Positions 46,845-57,260 of a stretch of DNA of 64,000 bases are shown here, in pieces. The DNA is from Deroplatys truncata. Taxonomy: Eukaryota > Arthropoda > Insecta > Mantodea > Mantidae. Where the stretch lies: NCBI GenBank assembly GCA_030765065.1, contig CM060979.1, positions 19,621,001-19,685,000 on the forward strand, read 5' to 3'. Made by a program: the position numbers and the translations under genes. Below the pieces are notes generated by a model. That model had not been told where the DNA came from. It searched no databases and saw only the letters and a program-made list of their open reading frames with translations. Every line of letters begins with the position of its first letter. Positions within the stretch are counted from its first letter, which is position 1.

Positions 46845-47472
46845 GACTTACAAGTCTAATAAGAAGCAAATATTCACCGATATTGTCGCATGCAATAACT
46901 AAAGAATATGGAGGTAAGAACAGATATACACAATTTCAATCTAAACTTTGGAATAAAACAGAACATAAAATTATACTTAAAACTAGAAATTAAAAAGAAA
47001 CACATTTCTGCAGATATAAGATCCTAAATCTTTGCTTAAAACACAAAGTTATGCCAAACTTCATTGGAAAATACGTAAAATTTAATCACAATGTAAAACA
47101 TCAAACAATAGCAGACAAGAAAGTAATCAAAATTGAAAAGAACAAACAATATGCACATTTACAGGGGTTGGACCTTAGAATCTATGAATTACAGTTATGG
47201 TTACCAAAAGTTTTAGGACAATCATTATGGGAAAATTTACGGTCAAATTTCCTTACCACACTTAGCAAGAAAATGAGCGCCAAAACAAAGAAACTAAAAA
47301 AGATAAAAAAAAATAATAAATAAAAAAGAGTTGAAAACATGCTGACAATGGGAGCAAACCATTCAAGTAAGAACATTTTACTGATGTAATGTAACAACCT
47401 TCAACTCTCTCTACTTTAAATTATGACACACCACTGTTACTAGCTTCTCAATCTTCAAAATTAATTCATATA
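46845..47472 (+). pseudogene. Penelope-like element, internally deleted (ORF N-terminus plus tail)
   Basis: The frame 47051-47323 reads MPNFIGKYVKFNHNVKHQTI, then LDLRIYELQLWLPKVLGQSL and a lysine-rich end. This resembles the N-terminal linker of Penelope proteins: KF-helix, RLY-LHLE, W, then a basic coiled stretch. Immediately after it the 3' tail begins (acatgctgacaatgggagca, then taacaaccttcaactctctc). The reverse transcriptase and GIY-YIG domains are deleted, with both element ends in the same orientation. Confidence 0.65.
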
Positions 47473-47504
47473 AATTTGTTATTACAAATGTTATATTAAC
47501 TAAT

Positions 47505-48620
47505 TTTTACTATCTCCACCATGCATGCATGGGACAACATATCTAAAGAAAATAAGATGTTGGATGAAAACAAAGCTTCATATTTAAGACAGTATCTTCC
47601 ATGGATGCAACATGAAGATTTTTCATTAAATTCCTCTTACTACTAACTACCCAACATTTTACATCAATGTTTGATAGTGCAGGAAAGGTTTAATCATAAA
47701 GAGTCTTGGCTAGGTAAGATAAAGGAAACCTTGATGAAGATAGGTTTTGGGGAGATTTGGAGAGCTAAAGAATTACTACAAATAGATTTCTGGAAGGAAA
47801 TTAGGACAAGAATAGTTGATATGGAAAAACAAGATTTATTAGCGAGTTTTACTTTTAAGAGCTCACTGAGATTACATAAAGAAATGAAAGTAGTATGGAG
47901 CAGGGAACAGCAAGAGTAGGATTTGCATGGGCTAGGGCAGGGATGTGAATTTGAAAGGTTTGAGAAAAGAGACTGATCTGGAGAAATGCCCACTATGCCA
48001 CCGGAAAGTTAAAGAGTGGCATATAGTTTTAGAGTGTGAAGAAATGAAGTTACTTAGAAAGAGGATAGAGAAGAGAGAATGGTTAAATTTACCAATTTAG
48101 AAATTCAAGCTAAAAAGATAGTAAATGTAAAATCTAGGAAAAATATAATAGAAGTAGGGAACTTTTTGGGCAGAGTAAGAACAAAATGGATGAGGAAAAT
48201 TAGCAAGGAAGAGACAAACGAGTATTAAATTAAATTACAGTAGTGTTTATTTGATATGTTGTAAGTAGGACCCAACAACTCAACAACCTCAAGGTTTGAT
48301 TTTGTTGTGGTCCAAGGAAAGCAAGGTAGAGTTAAAGTTAGATTACCGATTAAATAAATTTATAATTGTACTTTTAGATTAGGAGGAATGCTGGCTATAC
48401 CAGTAGTTATGAGGTTAGTTTTCTTTATATATTTTATTGTTATTTTTAGAAACTGGGTTAAGAATAAATTTGTAAAATTGTTGTTGTAAATTTGTACAGT
48501 TAATTGGGTTAATAAAATTACTTACTTACTTACTTTACATGAAAAAATTTATAATTATCTTTTTATTTTTTAACAATGGCTGTAACAGTTTTGATTAAAA
48601 GTCATACTGGAAATAGCTGA
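47505..48620 (+). mobile_element. Family A element, copy A12 (split by a LINE)
   Basis: The left piece 47505-47663 (tttttactatctcca, cagtatcttccatggatgca) and the right piece 48531-48620 (tttacatg, atggctgtaacagttttgat) are consecutive parts of A. Between them lies a family X LINE. tttacat occurs at both borders and is probably the LINE's target duplication. Confidence 0.7.
47664..48530 (+). pseudogene. LINE of family X, 3' fragment with repeat tail
   Basis: The frame 47671-47919 reads KESWLGKIKETLMKIGFGEI and FKSSLRLHKEMKVVWSRE, collinear with the 3' frame at 35994 (SSLVYYKPMKNTWGRE). After frame changes, the zinc motif CPLCHRKVKEWHIVLECEE follows at 47988. The element ends in an (ACTT)n tail (48516-48531), typical of non-LTR 3' ends. 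It is 5' truncated and inserted into family A copy A12. Confidence 0.82.
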
Positions 48621-48769
48621 TGGGAAAGTGAAGTGAACTCAGAATGACTGAATGAGAAACGCTCTTAATTTCACTAACTTACAAGCTTTAGGACATGTGA
48701 CGAAGGAACTTGCCTTCATCCTCAGCAATGAGCTGCCTGGATTTTAGGTATATGATGAGAGATTTAGTT

Positions 48770-48985
48770 CATTGCATATATCCAAGTGCAACTGAGTGAA
48801 ATGGCTTTGCAGTAACATGCGAAGCTTGCATTTGGGAGGTCCAGGGTTCGATTTCCGTTGGGTCAGCCACTCTTTGACTTTTTTTCCCCCATGGTTTTCC
48901 CCAGTATGTAGCGAATGCTACGGTAAATTTATAATGCAGTGAATTTTCCTGTCCCCCATTTCCTGTCATTTCATTTCTTTATTAT
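48770..48985 (+). mobile_element. tRNA-derived SINE, second family
   Basis: The head is aatggctttgcagtaacatg (box A-like) and ccagggttcgatttccgttg (box B); the body carries tggttttccccagt, a stretch common in arthropod tRNA SINEs. It differs from family S. The end is not defined. Confidence 0.65.
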
Positions 48986-49496
48986 GTTTCAAGGTTGAAG
49001 GATCAGGCGAATGGACAGTGGGCTAGGTGTGTGTTGGAGTTGTTCTGAGAAATTGTCTGCCCTGGTGTTCAGTGTGAGACAGGCCTGAGGGATGGCCACA
49101 CCAGCATAATGTAATATCTTGAGGCGTAAGGACACCGTCTGTATCTGAGCTATCCCCTGGTTCCTGTTGCCCTCTGTGTCCTTCGCTTCTCCCCTTCCTC
49201 CAGGTGGTTTCCAGAAGCCAAATAGGACTTCATGGCACATAAGTGCCAAAATCCTGCTCCACTTCCTGATGACCATATCAAAGTTTACAATTGAATCTTG
49301 ACACTTCACAATGAGTTATTTCTATTTCAAAGGTTAATTCTATAGGTTTTTGGATGAATTTTAATAATCTTGCTTCCTCCTTGAAATCATGGTTTTGTTG
49401 TCAAAAACTCTTCATTTCGATATGCCTCCCAAAGTGCACTAAGTGCTGCCAACATTCAAGTAAATATAAAATACCAATTATTATGTTAACTTTAAA
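48986..49496. other. No recognised feature
   Basis: A 106-codon minus ORF (48989-49309) has no recognisable motif; it may be the 3' part of a SINE-associated repeat. Confidence 0.4.
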
Positions 49497-49720
49497 TGTT
49501 CTCAGGCTACTAGCTAAGTAAGTAAATGGTTTGAAGCCGACATTTCGAAGGTGTTCATCATCATAATCTTCAGGATAAACTGATGAAAGTGAAGTCCAGA
49601 TCTCCATATTTATAGTGCCAGGGTGAAACTCAAATCTCACTGGTTTGCATGATTTTTCGCCCTTGTAGCAACTTGTGACTGAGGTATGGGCAAAGACCTG
49701 GTATGAAACAATTTATAGTA

Positions 49721-50882
49721 CAGTAGAATCTCGTTAGTACATTTTTACAGGGACCTAAGGATTTGGACATCATAGGCGGGAAAACGTGTTAACGAAAATG
49801 CAAAATCTGCAATTTAAGAACATAGGTAATAAAAATCTAATAATTACTACGTCTCCATGGGCAATTTAAATCGATTTTGAGTACAATTTCATACTGAATA
49901 CGATCCGCATTTCCATGTTAAATTCAATATGTTTAAATGGATTTGGATACACAAAGCCTGAGAATAAATAATTCAAGCTTTTATTTTGGTCAACTTGGAT
50001 TTTTTAGGTTATGAATGTTTTTGAGAAAATAAATTGCGAATTGTGGAAGCGGCAATAGTGGTTTTGCTGTGTGTTTTATTACACACGCGATAACAATTTC
50101 TGCTAAAAAAGAAAAAATTATGAGCGTGCATCGTGTTACGAGTACAATAGACGATATCATCTTTGGTGTATACAAGACGATTTGAATACGGAGGTGTTTC
50201 CATGCAACAAATTTTGTTCTGGTCCTCTTCTGATCCTATTTTCCAAGAGAAAAGTTTTGTTTTAGTATTTTTCCCTTCTTTAAAAGCAGTTTCAATCAAT
50301 TTAGGTTTGCTAACAATCGTGTTTAAGGTTGACGGAGGAATGTTTAACTTCCGCACTATATCGACATGTTTTATATTTGGATTGTGATTACATCAAGGAT
50401 TTTCAGTTTTTCACTGTTGGTTATTTACCTACAACACTTTCTTTTTTTCATTGTAAATGAAAAGTTAAAATACAATCTACGGTTGTTTGGTCATCACTCA
50501 ACATTAGAAACTATCGTTAGCATTTACCACACCAAGGTAAAGCATTCTCTATCCCGCCCACAGAAATCGTGTCACACAAATATTTAAATGCATGTATGTG
50601 ATTGGCTGCCGATATCCACCCCGTGACCAAGGATTGACCAAAGTAGCAAATGAGGACGTCAAACTATGAACGTGTTAAACGCCTACTCCCACTGTACCGA
50701 TCAAGGATTGGCCAAAACAGCGAATGAGGACATCAAAATTCAAACGTAGTAAGCAGGACCGGGAAAATGCACTAAGCAAACATTATTTATTATATTTGGT
50801 GATTTGGTACCGGGACTTTTATAATTCAATGTAATACACGGGAAAACGTGTTAATGAGGAACGTGCTAATGAGATTCCACTG
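49721..50882 (-). mobile_element. pogo/Tigger-type element, 1162 bp, internally deleted
   Basis: The ends cagtagaatctcgttagtac and the inverse of gtgctaatgagattccactg are terminal inverted repeats flanked by TA (49719-49720 and 50883-50884). gggaaaacgtgttaa recurs subterminally at both ends. Near the right end an imperfect direct repeat (ccaaggattgaccaaa, 50626 and about 50703) occurs. The only coding remnant is a transposase N-terminus. Confidence 0.92.
50240..50450 (-). pseudogene. pogo transposase N-terminal CENP-B-like helix-turn-helix
   Basis: Minus-strand reading from 50440 gives an eroded KRK...EKLKILD start, then HVDIVRKLNIPPSTLNTIVS and KPKLIETAFKEGKNTKTKL. This is the PSQ/CENP-B N-terminal DNA-binding motif of pogo transposases, which binds the element's own ends. 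The frame stays open to 50009, but the sequence after about 50240 has no recognisable domain; the DDE catalytic region is deleted. Confidence 0.8.
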
Positions 50883-51115
50883 TATTTGTGTACATCTGAT
50901 ATTTTGAACTTGAGCATGGACCTGGTAGAAAACTTTTTATAACACACAACATGCTTTTTAATTCAAGTACAGACCTGGCAGAAACATCCATTGCTACTTG
51001 GCCGAAAAATCATGCAAACCAATGAGATTTCAGTTTCATGCCGGCAGTATAAATATGGAGATCCGGGCTTCCACTTTCATGAGTTTTCCTGAAGATGTAG
51101 ATGATGAACAAATAG

Positions 51116-51402
51116 TCGTCCTCTGTGATCTAGCCAGAAAAAATGCTAGCCTGTAGTTCCCAAGGTCGTGGGTTCAAACCTGGTGGAGGGCATTGGATTA
51201 TTTCAGTGCAAAAATCCTTAGCATGGCTTCCTTTGGAAGGGAAGTAAAGCTGGTGGTCCAGTGTCGTAGATTTACGGCATGTAAAAGAACCTCAAGCCTG
51301 ATAAATAGGCCTTTGAGCAAAATTTCTGATCTTTCATGCCCAATATAGAATGGGAAGCTAACAACCATAGTAGTTAAAGAGCATCCATAAATAAAACTCA
51401 AT
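51116..51402 (+). mobile_element. tRNA-derived SINE, family S copy 5
   Basis: It starts gtcgtcctctgtgatctag, has box B gggttcaaacctggtgg and ends aataaaactcaattta. It interrupts the right Penelope-type arm between gatgaaca and cctttgaaac. Confidence 0.85.
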
Positions 51403-51470
51403 TTAATTTACCTTTGAAACATCAATTTCAAACCATTTACTTGCCTGGCTAGAAGCCCGAGAAATGCTGA

Positions 51471-51844
51471 TTTATGTATAACATTTATTCCCAACTAATA
51501 CTTTTTTGTTCTATATTTGCATTGGTTTTCAATCATATCCTCGGATAAGATGCTGGTTCTTTTATGACATTTTCTTCTTCACACATGTAATGAACTACAC
51601 AAGTATGTTACTCCAGTGTCATTGCACAAGATTTTTGTTCCAAGAATCAATGCTGAAGTTCACAATAACACAAACACTAGTATCTTAACCTAGTGAGATG
51701 TGTTCTGCTTGCAGAAATCTAATTTTATCTATCTGATTTGCAGAATGCTCCTCAATGGCAACTATGATCTTGTGCCATACATCCCATTTTTATACACATC
51801 ACCCATTAAGGCTTCCCAAAATATGTATGGTAGCATTTGTAGTA
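51471..51844. other. FAN1 intron, no feature seen
   Basis: Short ORFs only. AT-rich. Confidence 0.45.
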
Positions 51845-52054
51845 CAAAAAGATGAGATGGAGCACAATAATTATTTACATTGCATCTACAGGTTACTGAG
51901 GAGACAATATTTAATTTACGTTTATGTCAAAAAGGTATTAACCCTATTACTGAAGATGAATTATATGCTACTTTATCATCCTTTAAAAACCGAAAAGCAC
52001 CGGGAATGGACATAATAAATATGGAACTGCTTAAACAGCACCTCCATTATTTTT

Positions 52055-53010
52055 ACTTTCTCTACTACGTATAGTAAGTAGGGGAAGTATTGTATTCCAC
52101 CCAAAAATACGATACCGAGATTTCACCAGAAATACATGTTTTGAGACCCCCTGAACCCAAAAAAAGCATTTTTGCAAACATGTCCGTGTATGTGTGTCTG
52201 TGAGCAGCATAACTCAGAAACGAACAATCGGATAAACACCAAACTTGGTATTTAGGTTCAATATCTTCCAGAGATGCGACACAAAGGTTTTTAAGAAAAT
52301 CCCCCCACCCCAGACTACCCTTTACATGGAACATTTTTCGAAAATTTTAATTTTCTCAAAAATGGCTCTAACTATTTTGATTAAAATATCATATGTTTAA
52401 GATATTTTCATGACAAATAAAATGTATATCTTGAATTTTCTGGGAATGTCTCAAAAAAGTATTCTTCATTGTGAACGACTTTTGCGTAACTGGCGAACCA
52501 TAAGAGATAGACAAAATTTTACTGCACAAAAAATGTAGATCGCATTAAAATACACAATTTATGCCATATACATTTTTTTTGCTGAGTGAACCATTTTCAA
52601 GATATTGCTTGTTATTCCTTTAAATTTTTCAATACTTATCTTCTCAAACGGGAATTCGTTATTCATTTTTTTTGTCTTGGATATGCAAAGAGTATTAATC
52701 TGTGGCAAAGAGAATGGTGCTGCACATAGCAACCAGCTATTAAGAGATATGTCTAAGCTTAAAGGCTACTATATTTCTATATTGCCCTTGCAAATACAAA
52801 ACAAGGGAAACATAGTACACCTTAAGCGATAGTCAAATATTTTTAGAACTGGTCGCTATGTGTAAAATGTAATTCTCTTTGCATGTCAAAAGATCGTTTC
52901 TGCAAATGTTTATCTCGATTAATATGAAATAGATGGAGAATAAGAGTTTGTAAAAATAGTTTGAACAAGAGTAGAGAAAGTCATGTGAGTGTAACACATC
53001 AGATTTTTTT
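52055..53010 (+). mobile_element. Family A element, copy A8 (full length)
   Basis: It starts actttctctactacgtatag and ends agtagagaaagtcatgtgag plus tgtaacacatcagatttt. It is very similar to A1 and is the longest copy. It lies inside the family Y LINE between ELLK and FLEFLN. An 89-codon minus ORF (52065-52334) reads through its left third but is out of frame in most other copies. Confidence 0.9.
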
Positions 53011-53440
53011 TAAACAGATTTCTTGAATTTTTGAACCTTTATTGGTATACTGGACAAGTTCCAGAAGAATGGAATAATCATTTGTTATACCGTTACACAA
53101 AAAAGGAGATAGAAGTAACTGTGATAATTATATAGGCATAAATTTCCTTAATAGTGCATATCACATTAAAAAATAGTTTTTAAAAGATTAAGCAAATAAC
53201 TGAAACCATACTTTCAAAAGAACAATATGACTTTCCCAAAGGCAGATCTACCACTAATTACATATTTATCATAAGCCAGATACTAGAAAAACATAGAGAA
53301 TACAACATTCCTACATATACTGCTTTTATCAATTACTCTAAAAAGCATCTGAGCATGTAGAGAGAAACCTACTATGGAAAATATTGTTGAAGAGAGGGAT
53401 ACCATTCCATTTGGTTAGAGCTATACAAAGCATGTATACA

Positions 53441-53524
<84 letters not shown>
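53441..53524 (+). repeat. (AAT)28 microsatellite inside an RT reading frame
   Basis: Twenty-eight uninterrupted AAT units encode an Asn run just upstream of GVRQECCLSP, replacing the short variable loop normally found after the MYT/LYT segment. The frame stays open across it. ORFs on the opposite strand here (Leu or Ile runs) are shadows. Confidence 0.95.
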
Positions 53525-53525
<1 letters not shown>

Positions 53526-54310
53526 TCATGCCTAATAGTTTTAAATTTAAAGAAATAAATAAAGGAGTAAGACAAGAGTGCTGTTTGTCACCTACTCTTT
53601 TTAATATCTATACTGACAAAGCCATACAAGAATGGCAAGATATTTTAAATCGTGACTATACTATAGGCGGAATGATTTTAAATACACTCCTATTTGCTGA
53701 TGACCAGGAAGTATTTTCTGATACAGAAGGTAACTTTCAGAGGAAATTTTATTTATTAAATAAAATAGGAAAAAAGTATAATTTAGAAATATTGCCACAA
53801 AAAAACGAAGGTGATGGCTTTTAGAGGTAAATCACACCTGAGAACAAAAATTGAATTAAATGGCAAAATAACATAACTCTCCAGAATCAATTATTTAGGG
53901 TGTACGTTTCCTACACAGTAGAAAATTATATTAATGGTAAGCTCCTTAAGCATAACTGCTTAATAGGGAATATCAAAAGGACACTTTAAGAGGGTACGTA
54001 AAGAAACAATTTTAAAATTTTATAAAGTCCTGGGGATTCCAGTCCTGCTATATGGAGCAGAAGTATGAACCCTCACAAGTAAATATAAACACAAGATTGA
54101 GGCATCGGAGATGAAATTGCTGCGTCCAATGGCTAGATACACTCTGCTGGATCATCAAAGAAATGAAGGTATAAGGAAAGAATTAGGAATTACAAATATA
54201 GTAGAAACAATAGAAAGTAAAAGAGATATCCAACTGGTAGAAGTGTAGGAAGAACAAAAACCGATGGAGAGATCGGATGTAACTCTGTGTAGCCAGAACG
54301 GATCTTAAAG

Positions 54311-55885
54311 TACAATTATTGTGCATCAACATATACCACAATAAAAAGAACAACATTTTAAAACGTTTAGCAGGAATAAAATGGGGTGGAAACATGGACC
54401 TCCTTAATAATACATATAAAACATACATAAAACCTAACCTATTGTATGAAGGAGAACTACTAGCAACAGTAAACAAGAGGCTTAAAAGTAAACTAGAAAT
54501 TTCACAAAATAATTCACTAAGAATAATAACAGGAGCTGTAAAAACAACACCAATTACAGTGCTACAAAGCTTCACAAAAAATATGGCTATAGAATTGGAA
54601 CATGACTTGAAAGCAATTACTCTAGCACAAAAACTGCAAGTCAATAGAAACAGATACAAGTGGTACCACACAGAAGTTGCTATAAGTAATTTAAAAACTC
54701 AAATAAGCTTCAGAACATATATTAATAACTTAAAATACAAGAATATAATTACAACAAATATAATTGCAACAGAGGTAACGAGTCCAATAGAATACATTGA
54801 TATAGAATATCAGAATGACCTGATATATACAATACACAAACAAAACAATATACCAGATGAAATGAGAACCATACCAATAGCTACGGAAAATGAAAGATAC
54901 CCAGAAAAAGAATGGCTCTGAATATATACAGATGGATCCCTCATCAATAAAACAAATGCCAGTGCAGGAGTATACTGTAAACATTTTGCACAGTATCTAA
55001 CATTAGATGAAATGTCAAACCACTATGATGGAGAATTAACAGCTATAAAAGCAGCATTACAGAACATTTTATATAGACCATACATAAAACAAAAAATAGT
55101 CATCTTATCAGACTCAAAATCAGCCATAGATGGAATAGTAAATTACAATAATAAAACAACAAAAGTATTAAAGAAATAAGAAGACTAATTAAAGCAGTTG
55201 AACCTAGAAATCATGTCACTCTACAATGGATCCCAGCTCATGTTGGATTTTTGGGCAATGAACATGCGGATCAATTAGCAAAGAAAGGTGCAATACAACA
55301 AATAAAACCTGTAGGACAAAGAAATAAATAAACAATTAAATAACATTAAACAACATTTCAAAAGACAGCAGAGACTTGATGAAGAAGACACATTAAAGGA
55401 TAAAGATTATAAGACTATTAAAGATAGAGTTGATATACAAAAAATGCCAAGGAAGACTGCAGTGGCCTTATTTAGGATGGCAACTGGCCACGATTGCCTC
55501 GCAGAACATCTCTACAAGATACGATGCCTACCTTCACCCAAGTGCACTCTCTGTGAAGATGTCATCCTGAACAAACATCTCGCCAAATGCAAAGCCCTTA
55601 AAAGTGGTAACTTATAGGCTTTATATTGGGAAGTCAGAGGGAAAATGATGCAGATCAATTAATCCCCAGTGCCATTGGTTAACAACAACATATACCACAG
55701 AGCAGTTGTGACAGTACTGCTGTCTACCCATTAGGAGAGGCAGATGGCACAGTTAACAGAGTTCTTTACCCACATTCACAGAAGTCAGTCTTGAATTCAT
55801 CAGATATTACTAATGAATGGAGGAATACATATATTACAGATAAGTGGTTTAAAATGGGCAGAAAAATTGCAATGAAAAGAAGTGT
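54311..55885 (+). pseudogene. I-like LINE, RT C-terminus and RNase H
   Basis: The frame 54319-54921 has LAGIKWGGNMDLLNNTYKTY, LLYEGELLATVNKRL and NNSLRIITGAVKTTPI, the RT thumb of I/Jockey-group elements. It ends in an in-frame TGA just before the RNase H domain: IYTDGS, DGELTAIKAA, ILSDSKSAIDG and (after a frameshift near 55160) WIPAHVGFLGNEHADQLAKK. The four carboxylates D, E, D, D are present. Downstream is a zinc-like motif CTLCEDVILNKHLAKCK. RNase H degrades the RNA strand during retrotransposition. 5' truncated; directly abuts the family Y LINE. Confidence 0.87.
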
Positions 55886-56840
55886 TTATTAAAGACTATA
55901 AATCTTACTATTGTGTTAGCTTGCTGTTTCCTTTTCATACCTACAACGAAATGTGTAATGAAAGTTTAAATCAATTAACAAGGAGGAGATAGCAGAATAC
56001 CTTTGTAAGATCTTTGCATAATTAACAACATACCACTATACAACTTAGGTGTAGCATCTGTACTTTGAATGTGACCAGCAGACATCATAAAATTACATCA
56101 TATGTTTGTAAATTTGAAGCACCTACCAACAGCATCAATCTTTAAATAATTTTCCTGAGAAATTACAGGAAATTGGGATGGGTTAAGCATTAACTTTATT
56201 TTTTTTTATCCTGGAAGAGAATTAAACACTAGTCAGTATAGCATTGAACAGGAGTTTTTGCAAAGAAATGGGGAGACTGGAAAAAATGATTGTCTATATT
56301 AACATACTTCCTGCATATTTTTTCCTATTATGTTACTGAGGTAATTGTTTAACAATTTCAACTCATTTATTTGTACTGTAACCTTTTTACAAATTTAATT
56401 GCCTTTTCTGATAATTCTGAATGGGAATATTCCTTATGTCAAGCATGTCCCTGCAATCATAAAGGAAAGAGTGCAGCAGATAAACCAGCTTTTAGGATAA
56501 ACGTTTGCACTCTACTGTGATGAGACACAAATAATACCTTAAGATGAACACCTTAAGCATTTCTTAAACTGCAGCTTCCAAGATCTGCTGTAGAGCTATT
56601 CTAGATCTTTTGAAGGAATGCAGTACTTCTGTCTACAAAGGCTAGTCTCTGCTAAGTTTAGTCATTATCACTGTTTACCACACTTAATGTTTTATTCACA
56701 CTAATTTAATTTTTTTGACAGCATGCTCAGTATACAAATAATTCCTTTGGTTAATGCATCTTATAACACTGCTACATGCAGTACACAACTAAATATTAAA
56801 CTTCTATTCATTTTTATAAAATATAAAAGAAAATTCTTAC
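55886..56840. other. FAN1 intron, no feature seen
   Basis: AT-rich intron immediately 3' of the VRR-NUC exon. No recognised repeat. Confidence 0.5.
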
Positions 56841-56952
56841 TCTGAACATGACAAACTTCAGCTCTTGCTCCAAATTCAATTAACTTGTTCAACCAAATTT
56901 TCTGGCACACTGAAAGCCGGTCCTTGGGACCTTTAACTTCCATAAAAAGACA
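56841..56952 (-). CDS. FAN1: FAN1 VRR-NUC exon (minus strand)
   Basis: A 112-base exon between a 3' splice site (gtttttctctttcag, minus strand) and a 5' splice site (cattcaga-type end, then gtaagaat). It encodes [19 protein letters not shown] then [18 protein letters not shown] plus one base. EVKGP.DRLS.KQ.IWL and the closing GA..EVCHV are hallmarks of the FAN1 VRR-NUC domain. The E and K of EVK are metal-binding catalytic residues of the PD-(D/E)xK fold. FAN1 cleaves 5' flaps and interstrand crosslinks and is recruited by ubiquitinated FANCD2. The PDL half of the active site must lie on an upstream exon. No in-frame damage is seen. Confidence 0.9.
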
Positions 56953-57258
56953 CTGAAAGAGAAAAACATGAGGCTTAAGCTCAAGATGTAAAATAACAGT
57001 TTATAAGTATAATGGTAATTATATTTAACCAATTGTTTGCTGATGTTGCAAAATTACCAACAAATATTGAACTGAATTGAATATTTATTCTCACCCTTAA
57101 TAAACTTTCATGAATATACATACACAAAATAATAGAAACATATTTACAATCACAACCTAAATTTATGCTTTAATAGGTCTAAGATCCATCTAAGAGGCTC
57201 CCTTGCACACAATCCCAGGGGTATCTGATAATGAAGCCCCACTCTTTACACTATTTTA
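56953..57258. other. FAN1 intron
   Basis: Short intronic stretch between the VRR-NUC exon and the 914-bp mariner derivative. Nothing recognised. Confidence 0.5.
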
Positions 57259-57260
57259 TA

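Larger units (their letters stand above)
49497..51470. repeat. Inverted pair of Penelope-type terminal repeats, interrupted
   Basis: The left arm 49497-49718 (taaatggtttgaagccgaca, catatttatagtgccagg, tttgcatgatttttcg) and the right arm 50885-51115 plus 51405-51470 are inverted copies. A pogo element sits between them and a SINE is inserted in the right arm. cttcaggataaactgatga in the left arm resembles terminal regions of Penelope elements, which in other animals often contain hammerhead ribozymes. Confidence 0.72.
51845..54310 (+). pseudogene. LINE of family Y, reverse transcriptase, interrupted by A8
   Basis: The 5' segment (to 52054) has NPITEDELYATLSSFKNRKA then PGMDIINMELLK, the N-terminal RT motif. 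After the A8 insertion it resumes at 53010 with FLEFLNLYWYTGQVPEEWNN and, with shifts, FPKGRSTTNYIF. The frame at 53384 follows: GIPFHLVRAIQSMYT, an Asn run, GVRQECCLSPTLFNIYTD, and LLFADDQEVF with the catalytic FADD. The rest, to 54300, has NYLGCTF-type, KETILKFYKVLGIPVLLYGA and ASEMKLLRPMARYT segments. Several frameshifts mean it is inactive. A relative is at 21300-21835 (minus). Confidence 0.86.

Noticed and set aside
53338..53575. Leu-run and Ile-run ORFs
   Set aside because: Antisense translations of the AAT microsatellite.
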